The position numbers were made by a program, and so were the translations under genes. Under the pieces are notes generated by a model that saw nothing but the letters and a program-made list of their open reading frames with translations, did no database searches and was not told the origin of the DNA. Of a DNA stretch of 64,000 nt, positions 8,859 through 18,055 are shown one piece after another. Source of the stretch: an uncultured Roseibium sp. (lineage in GTDB: Bacteria; Pseudomonadota; Alphaproteobacteria; Rhizobiales; Stappiaceae); contig NZ_CANMNP010000005.1 of NCBI RefSeq assembly GCF_947499295.1, positions 186,001 through 250,000 on the forward strand, read 5' to 3'. Position 1 is the first letter of the stretch, and every line of letters starts with the position of its first letter.

Positions 8859-10218
8859 CGGACCGGTTGAGCCGCAAGGGCTCCCGGTCGAAGACGTCGA
8901 TTTCCTCTTTTCAAAACTGAATTCTTTTTCAAGCCTCGCACTTGCTGTATCCGGCGGCGCGGACTCGCTTTGCCTCATGGTGCTGTTTGATGAATGGCGT
9001 CAAAGGACCGGCTGGTCCGGATCCTCGGAAGTGGTAATTGTCGACCACGGATTGCGGTCCGAGAGCGCGGAAGAGGCCTCTTTTGTAGTCCAGGAAGCTG
9101 GGAAAAGGGGGTTGCCCGCGACTGTGCTGCGTTGGGTTGGAGCCAAACCCTTGGCCAATATTCAGGAAGAGGCACGCGTTGCGCGCTACCAACTTATTGC
9201 AAGCCGTCTGTCTGATGCCGGCGCTCAGGCGCTGTTGCTGGGCCATCATCTTGACGATCAGGCAGAGACGTTTTTGGATCGTCTGACCCGAGGCAGCGGT
9301 ATATCCGGATTAAGTGCCATGGCTGCTGACGAGCCGGATGGCCCGGAGGGACTGCGGCTTTTGCGTCCTTTTTTAAGTGTACGAAAGGCGCAGCTGGAAG
9401 CCAGCCTCAGGGAACGTGGACTGAGCTGGTGCTCAGATCCTTCCAACGGAGATGAGAAATACAAGAGAAGCCGGTTGCGGCGCATTTTGGGACTGTTGGA
9501 AACTGAAGGTTTGACGCCGGAGCGAATTTCTCAAACCAGTTTGCATGTTCGTCGAGCGCGCCAGGCTTTGGAAGTGTCCGTGCAGGAAATTGCCGAACGT
9601 CTCTTCGTTGAGCATCCCGCAGGGCCGGTCAAATTGCGTTTGCCTGCCTTTCGAGCTTTGGAGCAAGAGTTTCGGCTGCGGCTCTTGGGGTTGTTGCTGG
9701 ATCGGGTCAGCGGACGGCAGATCAAGCGCAGGTTTTCAAGCATTCAGGCGCTGGACAGTGGTCTGATGACGAAGGAAACGTTTCGGCAAACCCTGTCGGG
9801 GTGCCAGTTGGGGGCCAGCGAGGAGACAATCTGGTGTTGGCGAGAACCCGGTCGAAAAGTCCCCGCAACAATCGCTCCCTTTGTGGGGGGCGGGATCTGG
9901 GACAATCGATTTCGGTATAAAGTACCGGAAGCAAGCGAACGGGCCGGTTTTCAAGAGGGCTTTTTTCTTGGGCCTCTTTGCAAAGCGCCGATCGCCAGAA
10001 GCACAATTATTTGGCCGGATGGCTGGCCCCGTGAGGCTTTTGACTGTTCGCCCGTTATCTGGACAGGCAAGGGTATTGCGCTAAATCACGCTGCCAGTGT
10101 CAGTTTTGAGACTGTCAATTCCGACATGTGTGAGGATTTGGAATTGGAGCGGCTGCCAAAACGAGTTAAATTGCCGGGTAACCATTTCGACGAAGATGCC
10201 GAAAACGGGGAAATCTAG
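8842..10218 (+). CDS. tilS: tRNA(Ile)-lysidine synthase TilS
   Basis: Enzyme of 458 residues that attaches lysine to C34 of the CAU-anticodon isoleucine tRNA, using ATP. The N-type ATP pyrophosphatase P-loop SGGADS (residues 37-42) is clear, with the family motifs GHHLDDQAETFLDRL and LRPFLSVRKAQLEA. The C-terminal half is poorly conserved, as usual. The start is a GTG inside the last 17 bases of cpoB, which suggests translational coupling. TilS followed by FtsH is a conserved pair. Confidence 0.93.
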   Translation: MHNVPDGPVEPQGLPVEDVDFLFSKLNSFSSLALAVSGGADSLCLMVLFDEWRQRTGWSGSSEVVIVDHGLRSESAEEASFVVQEAGKRGLPATVLRWVGAKPLANIQEEARVARYQLIASRLSDAGAQALLLGHHLDDQAETFLDRLTRGSGISGLSAMAADEPDGPEGLRLLRPFLSVRKAQLEASLRERGLSWCSDPSNGDEKYKRSRLRRILGLLETEGLTPERISQTSLHVRRARQALEVSVQEIAERLFVEHPAGPVKLRLPAFRALEQEFRLRLLGLLLDRVSGRQIKRRFSSIQALDSGLMTKETFRQTLSGCQLGASEETIWCWREPGRKVPATIAPFVGGGIWDNRFRYKVPEASERAGFQEGFFLGPLCKAPIARSTIIWPDGWPREAFDCSPVIWTGKGIALNHAASVSFETVNSDMCEDLELERLPKRVKLPGNHFDEDAENGEI

Positions 10219-10299
10219 AGTTTTCCCCACTCGCAACATCTGATAGACGTCCTGGCTTAACAAAATAGTCAGTTCATCTGCGCAACTATGGCGCACCGC

Positions 10300-10329
10300 C
10301 TTGGCAGAGGGCTTTGGGCGACCTATCTT
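10300..10329 (+). promoter_or_regulatory. Candidate ftsH promoter (sigma-70 or sigma-32 type)
   Basis: CTTGGC at 10300, 17 bases, then CTATCT at 10323. This fits alphaproteobacterial heat-shock promoters (CTTG.. / CTAT.T) and also reads as TTGGCA-N17-TATCTT for the housekeeping factor. It lies about 60 bases before the ftsH ATG. FtsH is heat-inducible in many bacteria, so RpoH control is plausible but inferred. Confidence 0.45.
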
Positions 10330-10387
10330 CGCTGGAAGAGAAATAACCGCGTGCAGATAAGTCGCGTCGGGCGGTTAAGGGAACAAA

Positions 10388-12307
10388 ATGAACGCACATT
10401 TTCGCAACTTCGCTCTTTGGGTGATCATCGCCCTGCTTTTGATCGCATTGTTCCAGCTGTTTCAGAGTCCTGCGCAACAAGGCGCAACGAATGACATTGC
10501 TTATTCGGACTTCATGAAACAGGTCGACAATGGTGAGGTCAGATCCGTTGTCATTCAGGAACAGAAGATCACCGGCAACTACAATAGTGGTGGTGCCTTC
10601 CAGACCTATGCACCCGACGGTGCGCAGTATGTCGACGAACTCCGTGGAAAGGGCGTGTTGATCAAGGCAACGCCGCCTGCGGAAAGTTCACCGCTGCTTG
10701 GCGCACTGTTCTCGTGGCTGCCCATGCTGATTATACTGGGTATCTGGATATTCGTGATGCGCCAGATGCAAGGGTCCGGCGGTAAGGCAATGGGCTTTGG
10801 CAAATCCAAAGCCAAGCTGCTGACCGAAGCCCATGGCCGTGTGACGTTTGAAGACGTCGCAGGTATCGATGAAGCCAAGGAAGACCTTCAGGAGATCGTT
10901 GAGTTCCTGCGCGACCCGCAGAAGTTCCAGCGTCTCGGCGGCCGCATCCCGCGCGGCGTGTTGCTGGTTGGCCCTCCGGGTACCGGTAAGACGCTGACGG
11001 CGCGAGCAGTTGCAGGTGAAGCGAACGTTCCTTTCTTCACCATTTCCGGTTCCGACTTCGTGGAAATGTTCGTTGGTGTGGGTGCATCCCGTGTTCGCGA
11101 CATGTTTGAACAGGCGAAGAAGAACGCGCCCTGCATCATCTTCATCGACGAAATCGATGCGGTCGGCCGTCATCGCGGTGCCGGCCTTGGCGGCGGCAAT
11201 GATGAACGTGAGCAGACGCTCAACCAGTTGCTGGTCGAAATGGATGGATTTGAGCCAAATGAAGGCATCATTATCATCGCAGCGACCAACCGCCCCGATG
11301 TTCTTGATCCGGCGCTGTTGCGTCCGGGCCGTTTTGATCGTCAGATCGTTGTCCCGAACCCTGACATCACCGGCCGTGAGAAGATCCTGAAAGTGCATAT
11401 GCGCAAAGTGCCTCTGGCTCCGGATGTCGATGTGCGGACACTCGCACGTGGAACGCCCGGGTTCTCGGGTGCGGATTTGATGAACCTCGTCAACGAAGCC
11501 GCTCTTCTTGCCGCCCGACGTTCGAAGCGTCTGGTGACGATGGCTGAATTCGAGGATGCCAAAGACAAGGTCATGATGGGTGCAGAGCGCCGTACACTGG
11601 TCATGACTGAGGAAGAAAAGAAACTGACCGCTTATCACGAAGCGGGCCATGCGCTGGTTGCGCTGCATCAGGAAGCGTCTGATCCGATCCACAAGGCAAC
11701 AATCATCCCGCGGGGTCGCGCGCTCGGTATGGTGATGCGTCTGCCAGAAAAAGATCAGGTGTCCCTGACCCGCGCCAAGTGTAAGGCTGACCTTGCTGTG
11801 GCCATGGGCGGACGTGTCGCCGAAGAAATGATCTTTGGCTACGAGAAAGTCACTTCCGGCGCAACTGGCGACATCCAGATGGCAACCAAGCTGGCGCGTG
11901 CAATGGCGACCCAGTTCGGCATGTCGGACAAGCTCGGCCCGCTGCTTTATGGTGAAAATCAGGAAGAAGTTTTCCTTGGACACTCGGTCGCCAAGAACCA
12001 GAGCGTTTCTGACGAGACCCAGAAGATCGTGGATGCAGAAATCAAATCCTTCGTAAATCAAGGATATGAGACAGCAAACAAGATCCTTGGAGACCATGAG
12101 GACCAGCTTCACACGATCGCCAAAGGGCTCCTGGAGTATGAGACCTTGTCCGGTGACGAGATCAAGGATCTCTTGGACGGGAAGCCGCCGGTTCGCGATA
12201 CGGATGACGATCAACCCGTAGGCCGGTCATCCGCTGTACCGACAGCGGGAGCGAAGCGCGGTGGAGACGAGGCGAGTGGTGGCATGGAGCCTCAACCGCA
12301 GTCCTGA
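10388..12307 (+). CDS. ftsH: ATP-dependent zinc metalloprotease FtsH
   Basis: Membrane-bound AAA+ protease of 639 residues that degrades unneeded membrane proteins and regulators such as sigma-32. It has two TM segments (residues 7-24 and about 105-125, [19 protein letters not shown]), Walker A GPPGTGKT near 195, Walker [13 protein letters not shown], the second-region-of-homology [20 protein letters not shown], and the zinc site HEAGH near 417. The C-terminal tail is low-complexity and ends in the usual variable Pro/Gln stretch. Length is normal. A strong terminator follows. Confidence 0.97.
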   Translation: MNAHFRNFALWVIIALLLIALFQLFQSPAQQGATNDIAYSDFMKQVDNGEVRSVVIQEQKITGNYNSGGAFQTYAPDGAQYVDELRGKGVLIKATPPAESSPLLGALFSWLPMLIILGIWIFVMRQMQGSGGKAMGFGKSKAKLLTEAHGRVTFEDVAGIDEAKEDLQEIVEFLRDPQKFQRLGGRIPRGVLLVGPPGTGKTLTARAVAGEANVPFFTISGSDFVEMFVGVGASRVRDMFEQAKKNAPCIIFIDEIDAVGRHRGAGLGGGNDEREQTLNQLLVEMDGFEPNEGIIIIAATNRPDVLDPALLRPGRFDRQIVVPNPDITGREKILKVHMRKVPLAPDVDVRTLARGTPGFSGADLMNLVNEAALLAARRSKRLVTMAEFEDAKDKVMMGAERRTLVMTEEEKKLTAYHEAGHALVALHQEASDPIHKATIIPRGRALGMVMRLPEKDQVSLTRAKCKADLAVAMGGRVAEEMIFGYEKVTSGATGDIQMATKLARAMATQFGMSDKLGPLLYGENQEEVFLGHSVAKNQSVSDETQKIVDAEIKSFVNQGYETANKILGDHEDQLHTIAKGLLEYETLSGDEIKDLLDGKPPVRDTDDDQPVGRSSAVPTAGAKRGGDEASGGMEPQPQS

Positions 12308-12334
12308 TCCGTCAAACAGAGATCGCAAGTCGAG

Positions 12335-12360
12335 AATGCCCGGCATCGCCGGGCATTTTT
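12335..12360 (+). terminator. Intrinsic terminator after ftsH
   Basis: AATGCCCGGC / GCCGGGCATT perfect 10-bp stem, 3-base loop, then a T-run. Confidence 0.92.
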
Positions 12361-12480
12361 CATTTAGACGTTCCGAAGACTTGTTAGTGATTAGTAACAA
12401 TTGCTCACATATTTTGAAGCGCAGACGTTCCTGATTGCGTTACAAGGAACGCCAAACAAATAGTCAGACAGGCATGATTG

Positions 12481-13824
12481 ATGCGTAAATTCTTTGGCAC
12501 CGATGGTATTCGCGGCCAGGCCAATTGTTATCCCATGACCGCAGAAATGGCCTTGAAAGTCGGTATGGCCGCCGGTCTCGTTTTCAGAAACGGCGGACAC
12601 CGGCATCGTGTGGTCATCGGCAAGGACACCCGCCTTTCCGGGTATATGATCGAAAATGCTCTTGTTGCCGGATTTACCTCGGTTGGCATGGATGTCTTTC
12701 TGCTTGGCCCAATGCCGACACCATCGGTGGCGATGCTGACGAGATCACTCAGAACCGACCTTGGGGTCATGATTTCTGCCTCGCACAATCCTTTCCAGGA
12801 CAACGGCATCAAGTTTTTCGGGCCGGACGGATTCAAGCTGAGTGATGGCATAGAGAAGGATATCGAGGCTCTCGTTGAAAGCGATCTGACCTCTCGCCTT
12901 GCCGGCATGCGCGATCTTGGCCGCGCGAAACGAATTGATGGCGCACAGCAGCGCTATATCGAATTTGCAAAGCGCACTTTGCCAAGGGAAATGAACCTTG
13001 AAGGCCTTCGGGTCGTGATTGATTGCGCAAATGGAGCCGCCTACAAAGTGGCACCGGAGGCGTTGTGGGAACTGGGAGCAGATGTCATTTCCATGGGTGT
13101 TACGCCGGACGGGTTTAACATCAATCAGGATTGCGGTTCCACCTCGCCACAAGCACTCTCGCGCAAGGTTCACGAAGTGCGGGCGGATATCGGGATCGCG
13201 CTCGATGGCGACGCGGATCGCGTGATCATTGTCGATGAAAACGGGACGGTTGTTGATGGCGACCAGCTCATGGCTCTGGTGGCTCAGTCCTGGCAGGCCA
13301 ACAACCGGCTGTCAGCGCCCGGGATCGTGGCGACTGTCATGTCCAACCTTGGGCTGGAACGATACCTGGAAGATCTTGGTTTGGGGCTCGCACGAACAAA
13401 GGTGGGAGACCGCTATGTGGTCGAACACATGCGGGCCAACGGTTACAATGTCGGCGGTGAACAATCAGGTCACATTGTCCTATCCGATTTCGCTACAACG
13501 GGCGACGGCCTGATCGCTGCACTTCAGGTGCTGGCCTGTGTCAAGGATCAGAACAAGCCGGTTTCGGAAGTCTGCCGAAGGTTCGAGCCGGTGCCTCAGA
13601 TCCTAAAGAATGTCCGCTACAAGGGGGGCACTCCGCTGGAACAAGATAAGGTGAAAACGGCGATTGAGGATGGCGAGGCCAGACTTGGAAAAACCGGTCG
13701 TCTTGTCATTCGTGCATCCGGGACGGAGCCCTTGATCAGGGTGATGGCGGAAGGGGATGATGCTGATCTCGTAAACCAAGTAGTCAATGACATTGCCGGT
13801 GTGGTTGCTTCGGCTGCGGCCTGA
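12481..13824 (+). CDS. glmM: Phosphoglucosamine mutase GlmM
   Basis: Converts glucosamine-6-phosphate to glucosamine-1-phosphate, feeding UDP-GlcNAc for peptidoglycan and LPS. The 447 residues show the N-terminal FGTDGIRG, the phosphoserine loop [16 protein letters not shown] (active Ser101), the metal loop DGDADR and the C-terminal phosphate-binding [16 protein letters not shown] one codon upstream (12478) is in frame, but ATG at 12481 with CAGACAGG ahead is the likelier start. It follows ftsH behind a terminator, so it probably has its own promoter in the 170-base gap. Confidence 0.96.
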   Translation: MRKFFGTDGIRGQANCYPMTAEMALKVGMAAGLVFRNGGHRHRVVIGKDTRLSGYMIENALVAGFTSVGMDVFLLGPMPTPSVAMLTRSLRTDLGVMISASHNPFQDNGIKFFGPDGFKLSDGIEKDIEALVESDLTSRLAGMRDLGRAKRIDGAQQRYIEFAKRTLPREMNLEGLRVVIDCANGAAYKVAPEALWELGADVISMGVTPDGFNINQDCGSTSPQALSRKVHEVRADIGIALDGDADRVIIVDENGTVVDGDQLMALVAQSWQANNRLSAPGIVATVMSNLGLERYLEDLGLGLARTKVGDRYVVEHMRANGYNVGGEQSGHIVLSDFATTGDGLIAALQVLACVKDQNKPVSEVCRRFEPVPQILKNVRYKGGTPLEQDKVKTAIEDGEARLGKTGRLVIRASGTEPLIRVMAEGDDADLVNQVVNDIAGVVASAAA

Positions 13825-13853
13825 AGATCATCTTATGTTTATTTTCTGTATTC

Positions 13854-13879
13854 AAGCCGCCCGACTTGGACGGCTTTTT
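13854..13879 (+). terminator. Intrinsic terminator after glmM
   Basis: AAGCCGCCC / GGACGGCTT stem with one mismatch, ACTT-type loop, followed by TTTTT. Confidence 0.75.
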
Positions 13880-13906
13880 AATGAACCTTAAACAGTGTTA
13901 TTCTTG

Positions 13907-13964
13907 TTAAGGTTTCCTTAACGTAAAAAAACACGGTTAAAGAACAGAGTTAAGTCACAATTAA
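13907..13964 (+). promoter_or_regulatory. Two CtrA boxes upstream of the Omp25-like gene
   Basis: TTAAGGTTTCCTTAAC (13907-13922) and TTAAGTCACAATTAA (13950-13964) are both exact TTAA-N7-TTAA matches, 43 bases apart, in the 220-base region before the outer-membrane protein gene. The region also contains further scattered TTAA motifs. Matches are seen directly; CtrA binding is inferred. Confidence 0.7.
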
Positions 13965-14044
13965 TGAATTCCCGTCAGTATCCTCACAAGTTTGATGTGT
14001 CCGGCATTGGTTGAAGCGGGCGCTCACTGGAAGAGGACTAGGAC

Positions 14045-14845
14045 ATGGACAATTTCTTTAAGCGTTTGTCTTTGGCCGGATTTGCTGTTGTGCTTTCCTC
14101 CGCGGGCTACGCTGCGGATTTGCCAACCCCGGTCATCGAGCATATTCCCGCAGCGCCAGCACCCGCCGTTGGTGGTTTCTATCTGCGCGGCGATATTGGC
14201 TACAAGATCTACAATGCACCGGACATTAAATACGGCACCTTGGATTTCTTCGATGAAGATATGGACGGGACATTCATGTTGGGAGGTGGTGTTGGCTATA
14301 AATTCAACAATCACTTCCGCACGGATCTGACGCTTGACTACGAATTCCCTGCTGAAGTGAAGTCCAAGGCACCTTGTTTTGGTTGTTCCCCAGACTATTC
14401 AATTGAAAAAGCCGACATTGATGTTTGGACCGTTATGTTGAATGGATATGTCGACATTGGCACTTGGAACAAAATCACTCCCTACGTTGGCGCAGGTATT
14501 GGTGCTTCTTATGTTACTACGAGTGACATTCGCTTCCAGAATCCGAACGGTGCGAGTGGAACATATGAAGGTGATAGCAAGTGGAATTTCGCTTGGGCGC
14601 TTATGGCTGGCGCGTCATATGATATCACGCCGAATCTCGCTCTGGATGGTGGGTATAGGTATTTGAACATTGGCGACGCCCACTCTGCCAAGTTCAGCAC
14701 TGGTGGTCAAAACGCCCGAATCGAATACGAAGATCTCTCTGCTCACGAGTTCCGACTTGGTGCGCGCTACACATTCGGTGGCCGTGCTGCACCTGCCGCG
14801 CCGGTTTACTACGAACCGCAAGGGCCGATCAGCAGCAATTTCTAA
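14045..14845 (+). CDS. Outer-membrane beta-barrel protein (Omp25/Omp31-like)
   Basis: 266 residues with a signal peptide (LSLAGFAVVLSSAGYAA, cleavage near residue 20), then alternating amphipathic strands typical of the small OmpA-like barrels of Rhizobiales: GGFYLRGDIGYKIYNAPD near the start, repeated GVGYKFNNHFRTDLTLDYEF and ALMAGASYDITPNLALDGGY strands, and a C-terminal barrel strand FRLGARYTFG. The end is a terminal phenylalanine (SSNF), the usual outer-membrane insertion signal. Cysteines at PCFGCSP lie in an extracellular-loop position. Two CtrA boxes upstream point to cell-cycle control, as reported for Omp25 in Brucella. Confidence 0.85.
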   Translation: MDNFFKRLSLAGFAVVLSSAGYAADLPTPVIEHIPAAPAPAVGGFYLRGDIGYKIYNAPDIKYGTLDFFDEDMDGTFMLGGGVGYKFNNHFRTDLTLDYEFPAEVKSKAPCFGCSPDYSIEKADIDVWTVMLNGYVDIGTWNKITPYVGAGIGASYVTTSDIRFQNPNGASGTYEGDSKWNFAWALMAGASYDITPNLALDGGYRYLNIGDAHSAKFSTGGQNARIEYEDLSAHEFRLGARYTFGGRAAPAAPVYYEPQGPISSNF

Positions 14846-14869
14846 TTTGCGCATCGAACTTTTTCAAGA

Positions 14870-14896
14870 AAGGCCGGTCCTTGGACTGGCCTTTTT
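14870..14896 (+). terminator. Intrinsic terminator after the Omp25-like gene
   Basis: AAGGCCGGTCC / GGACTGGCCTT stem with a short TT loop, followed by TTTTTC. Confidence 0.88.
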
Positions 14897-15090
14897 CTAT
14901 TTGGGGCCCCGGCTCAATGGGGCCGTTCAGTCGCATGTTAACTTTCGCATGCAACGCAACGCAAAACGCTGTCCATGAGGCGCCAAGCCTCGAATTTTTG
15001 CATTCCTTCGTAGCTGCGGCAAGCAGGTGGCGGTCTTAGTGAAAGACCCGCTGCAAACAAACATGCCGCGATAACTTTCCCATTTTCCGT

Positions 15091-15177
15091 TGACCAGGCG
15101 TCAGGAACGCCTTATCCCCATAGGTGGGCCACCCCTCCCCAACGAGGGGCAACTATCTGCGAGGGTAGACAGATATG
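15091..15177 (+). promoter_or_regulatory. serC-type structured RNA leader
   Basis: Immediately before serC are successive stems: AGGCGT/ACGCCT (15096-15101/15107-15112), CCCA/TGGG (15117-15120/15125-15128), CCCCT/AGGGG (15132-15136/15145-15149) and TATCTG/CAGATA (15154-15159/15170-15175). The last encloses the GAGGG ribosome site. Position upstream of serC-serA in an alphaproteobacterium matches the described serC RNA motif, recalled from the literature and not searched. The CCCTC at 15133-15137 could instead pair with the GAGGG RBS at 15161-15165, giving a simple on/off alternative. From 14897 to 15090 I see no gene. Confidence 0.75.
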
Positions 15178-16353
15178 ACTGAACTTACTGCCAAGCCGGA
15201 CGTGCGTCCGGCCAATCCTAATTTTTCGTCAGGTCCTTGTTCCAAGCGCCCCGGTTGGTCCCTTGATCAACTGGCAGACGCACAGCTTGGACGGTCTCAC
15301 CGGGCCAAGCCCGGAAAGGCCAAACTGGCTGAAGCGTTAGACCTCACGCGCAAGATCCTGAGTGTTCCCGACGATTACCGCATCGGTATTGTGCCGGCTT
15401 CCGACACGGGCGCGGTCGAAATGGCGATGTGGTCGCTTCTCGGCGCGCGCGGCGTCGATTTGCTGGCCTGGGAGAGTTTTGGCGCGGGATGGGTGACCGA
15501 CGTGGTCAAACAACTCAAGCTGGACAATGCCAGGATCTTGAAAGCGCCATATGGCGCATTACCCGATCTGGGTGACGTCGATTTCGACAATGATGTTGTC
15601 TTTACTTGGAATGGAACGACGTCCGGTGTTCGGGTGCCCGATGGCAATTGGATCGCGGATGATCGTGCCGGTCTCACGATTTGCGATGCGACATCTGCCG
15701 CCTTTGCACAAACACTTCCTTTCGAAAAGCTCGATGTTGTCACCTTCTCCTGGCAGAAGGTGCTTGGCGGTGAAGCAGCGCATGGTGTGTTGATCCTCAG
15801 CCCGAGAGCTGTGGAACGCCTCGAGAGCTATACACCCGCGTGGCCGCTGCCCAAGATCTTCCGCCTCACCAAAGGCGGCAAGCTGATTGAAGGCATTTTC
15901 AAGGGCGAGACCATCAATACTCCTTCCATGTTGTGTGTTGAAGACTATCTCGATGCGTTGAAATGGGCGGACGGAATTGGCGGCTTGTCGGGCCTTTGTG
16001 CGCGTGCCGATGCCAATCTCAAGGCTCTTGCCGACTGGGTCGAGAAGACCGCGTGGGTAGATTTTCTGGCTGAAAATTCCGCAACGCGGTCGAATACATC
16101 CGTGTGTCTGAAGGTCACGGATCCAGGTGTTCTGGCATTGCAAGAAAATCAGCAGGCCGCATTTGCCAAGGCGCTCGTCTCCACACTCGATGCTGAAGGT
16201 GTCGCCTTCGATATCGGTGCCTATCGCGATGCACCTTCCGGTCTCAGAATATGGGCAGGGGCAACAGTTGAAACAGCTGACCTGCAGGCCCTGACGGTTT
16301 GGCTCGATTGGGCGTTCGCGCTCGAAAAAGGCAAGCTTCCTCAGGCGGCCTGA
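15175..16353 (+). CDS. serC: Phosphoserine aminotransferase SerC
   Basis: PLP enzyme of 392 residues that converts 3-phosphohydroxypyruvate to phosphoserine (and acts in pyridoxal phosphate synthesis in some bacteria). The N-terminus [15 protein letters not shown] is typical of the longer alphaproteobacterial form. The PLP lysine is in [14 protein letters not shown], with substrate-site residues in [19 protein letters not shown]. It is translated from the end of a structured leader, with GAGGG as RBS. serA follows after 76 bases that contain a hairpin. Confidence 0.95.
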   Translation: MTELTAKPDVRPANPNFSSGPCSKRPGWSLDQLADAQLGRSHRAKPGKAKLAEALDLTRKILSVPDDYRIGIVPASDTGAVEMAMWSLLGARGVDLLAWESFGAGWVTDVVKQLKLDNARILKAPYGALPDLGDVDFDNDVVFTWNGTTSGVRVPDGNWIADDRAGLTICDATSAAFAQTLPFEKLDVVTFSWQKVLGGEAAHGVLILSPRAVERLESYTPAWPLPKIFRLTKGGKLIEGIFKGETINTPSMLCVEDYLDALKWADGIGGLSGLCARADANLKALADWVEKTAWVDFLAENSATRSNTSVCLKVTDPGVLALQENQQAAFAKALVSTLDAEGVAFDIGAYRDAPSGLRIWAGATVETADLQALTVWLDWAFALEKGKLPQAA

Positions 16354-16380
16354 GCATATCTCCAAAACACAGTGATACTG

Positions 16381-16400
16381 CCGGGCGGATTTCTGCCCGG
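16381..16400 (+). promoter_or_regulatory. serC-serA intercistronic hairpin
   Basis: CCGGGC (16381-16386) pairs with GCCCGG (16395-16400). There is no T-run, so it more likely adjusts mRNA stability or relative expression than terminates. Confidence 0.5.
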
Positions 16401-16429
16401 TCACGGCATTTATTCAAGGAGATGCTTTT

Positions 16430-18019
16430 ATGGCTCCCAAGGTATTGATTTCCGACAAACTTTCGCCCGCAGCAGTTCAGATTTTCAAGGATCGTGGCAT
16501 CGACGCCGATTTCCTGCCTGATGTTGGCAAAGACAAGGAAAAACTCCTCGAAATCATCGGTCAGTATGATGGGCTGGCCATTCGTTCCGCCACGAAGGTG
16601 ACGGAAAAGATCATTGCGGCAGCCGACAATCTCAAGGTGATCGGCCGGGCCGGTATCGGTGTCGACAATGTCGATATTCCCAAGGCGACTGCGCGCGGCA
16701 TCATTGTCATGAACACGCCGTTCGGCAATGCGATCACCACCGCTGAACATGCCATCTCAATGATGATGGCGGTCGCGCGGCAAATTCCGGCGGCTGACGC
16801 ATCGACACAGTCAGGCAAGTGGGAAAAGTCCCGTTTCATGGGCCGTGAAATTACCGACAAGACGCTTGGGCTGGTCGGCTGTGGCAATATTGGCTCCATC
16901 GTTGCAGACCGCGCCATCGGCCTAAAGATGCGCGTTCTCGCTTATGACCCGTTCCTGACACCAGAGCGTGCGATGTCGCTCGGTGTCGAAAAGGTTGAAT
17001 TGAACGATCTGCTTGAGCGCGCGGACTTTATCACGTTGCATACACCTCTTACCGAGAAGACTCGCAACATCATCAATGCGGATGCAATCGCGAAGATGAA
17101 GAAGGGGGCTTATCTCATCAACTGTGCGCGTGGCGGTCTGGCGGACGAAAAAGCCGTCAAGGCAGCGCTCGATGAGGGGAAACTCGGAGGTGCGGCTTTT
17201 GACGTTTTTGTTGAGGAGCCGGCCAAGGAGAACATCCTCTTCGGAACGTCCAATTTTGTATCGACACCGCATCTTGGTGCGTCAACGTCGGAAGCGCAGG
17301 AGAATGTCGCGCTTCAAGTCGCCGAACAGATGTGCGACTACCTTCTGCATGGCGCAGTGCGCAATGCGCTCAACATGCCTTCAATTTCAGCGGAAGAAGC
17401 ACCCAAGCTCGCACCTTTTGTTCGGCTCGCCGAGCAACTCGGTTCCTTCGCTGGTCAGTTAACGGAAACCGCGATCCAGGGCGTCAGGCTGGAATATGCA
17501 GGCGCTGTGTCGGAAATGAACGTTCAGGCGCTGACAGCGGCCGCGATCACCGGTCTGCTGACGCCGCTTTTACAAACCGTCAACATGGTGTCTGCACCCA
17601 TTCTGGCCAAGGAACGTGGTGTCAAGGTTGAGGAAATCCGGCGTGAAAAACAGGGTGCCTACGAAACCTACATCAGATTGACGGTGATCACTGAAAGACA
17701 GGAGAGGTCGGTGGCCGGTACGGTTTTCGCCGATGGCAAACCTCGGGTCATTCAGGTGAAGGGCATTAATATGGAGGCCGAACTTGGCCAGCATATGCTC
17801 TACATCACCAATGAAGACAAGCCAGGCTTCATTGGGCATCTGGGCATGGAACTTGGCAACAATGGCGTCAATATCGCGACGTTCAATCTGGGTCGCCTTG
17901 CGCCGGGTGATGATGCCATTTGTCTGGTCGAGGTTGATGGAAGAGTGCCTGAGGAAGTCATGTCCCGCCTAGAGGCCGTTTCGCATGTAAAACAGGTGAA
18001 AGCTCTCGAGTTTCAATAA
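16430..18019 (+). CDS. serA: D-3-phosphoglycerate dehydrogenase SerA
   Basis: First enzyme of serine synthesis, oxidising 3-phosphoglycerate with NAD. The 529 residues match the long form: substrate/NAD domains with GRAGIGVDNVDIPKAT, Rossmann motif GLVGCGNIGSIVADRA, the catalytic INCARGG and HLGASTSEAQENVA stretches, then the intervening domain and a C-terminal ACT domain (ITNEDKPGFIGHLGMELGNN), usually the serine feedback site. AAGGAG precedes the ATG. It forms an operon with serC. Confidence 0.96.
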   Translation: MAPKVLISDKLSPAAVQIFKDRGIDADFLPDVGKDKEKLLEIIGQYDGLAIRSATKVTEKIIAAADNLKVIGRAGIGVDNVDIPKATARGIIVMNTPFGNAITTAEHAISMMMAVARQIPAADASTQSGKWEKSRFMGREITDKTLGLVGCGNIGSIVADRAIGLKMRVLAYDPFLTPERAMSLGVEKVELNDLLERADFITLHTPLTEKTRNIINADAIAKMKKGAYLINCARGGLADEKAVKAALDEGKLGGAAFDVFVEEPAKENILFGTSNFVSTPHLGASTSEAQENVALQVAEQMCDYLLHGAVRNALNMPSISAEEAPKLAPFVRLAEQLGSFAGQLTETAIQGVRLEYAGAVSEMNVQALTAAAITGLLTPLLQTVNMVSAPILAKERGVKVEEIRREKQGAYETYIRLTVITERQERSVAGTVFADGKPRVIQVKGINMEAELGQHMLYITNEDKPGFIGHLGMELGNNGVNIATFNLGRLAPGDDAICLVEVDGRVPEEVMSRLEAVSHVKQVKALEFQ

Positions 18020-18026
18020 TGCAGCA

Positions 18027-18052
18027 GGAGGCGTTGGCAGCGCAGCGCCTCC
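18027..18052 (+). terminator. Probable terminator hairpin after serA
   Basis: GGAGGCG / CGCCTCC stem around a 12-base loop; only a short T3 follows, so efficiency is doubtful. It lies between the convergent serA and DMT-transporter genes. Confidence 0.45.
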
Positions 18053-18055
18053 GCT

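Noticed and set aside
10688-12214. Open frame of about 500 codons antisense to ftsH
   Set aside because: It is a mirror of the FtsH codon pattern, has no RBS or recognisable domain, and lies wholly inside a certain gene.
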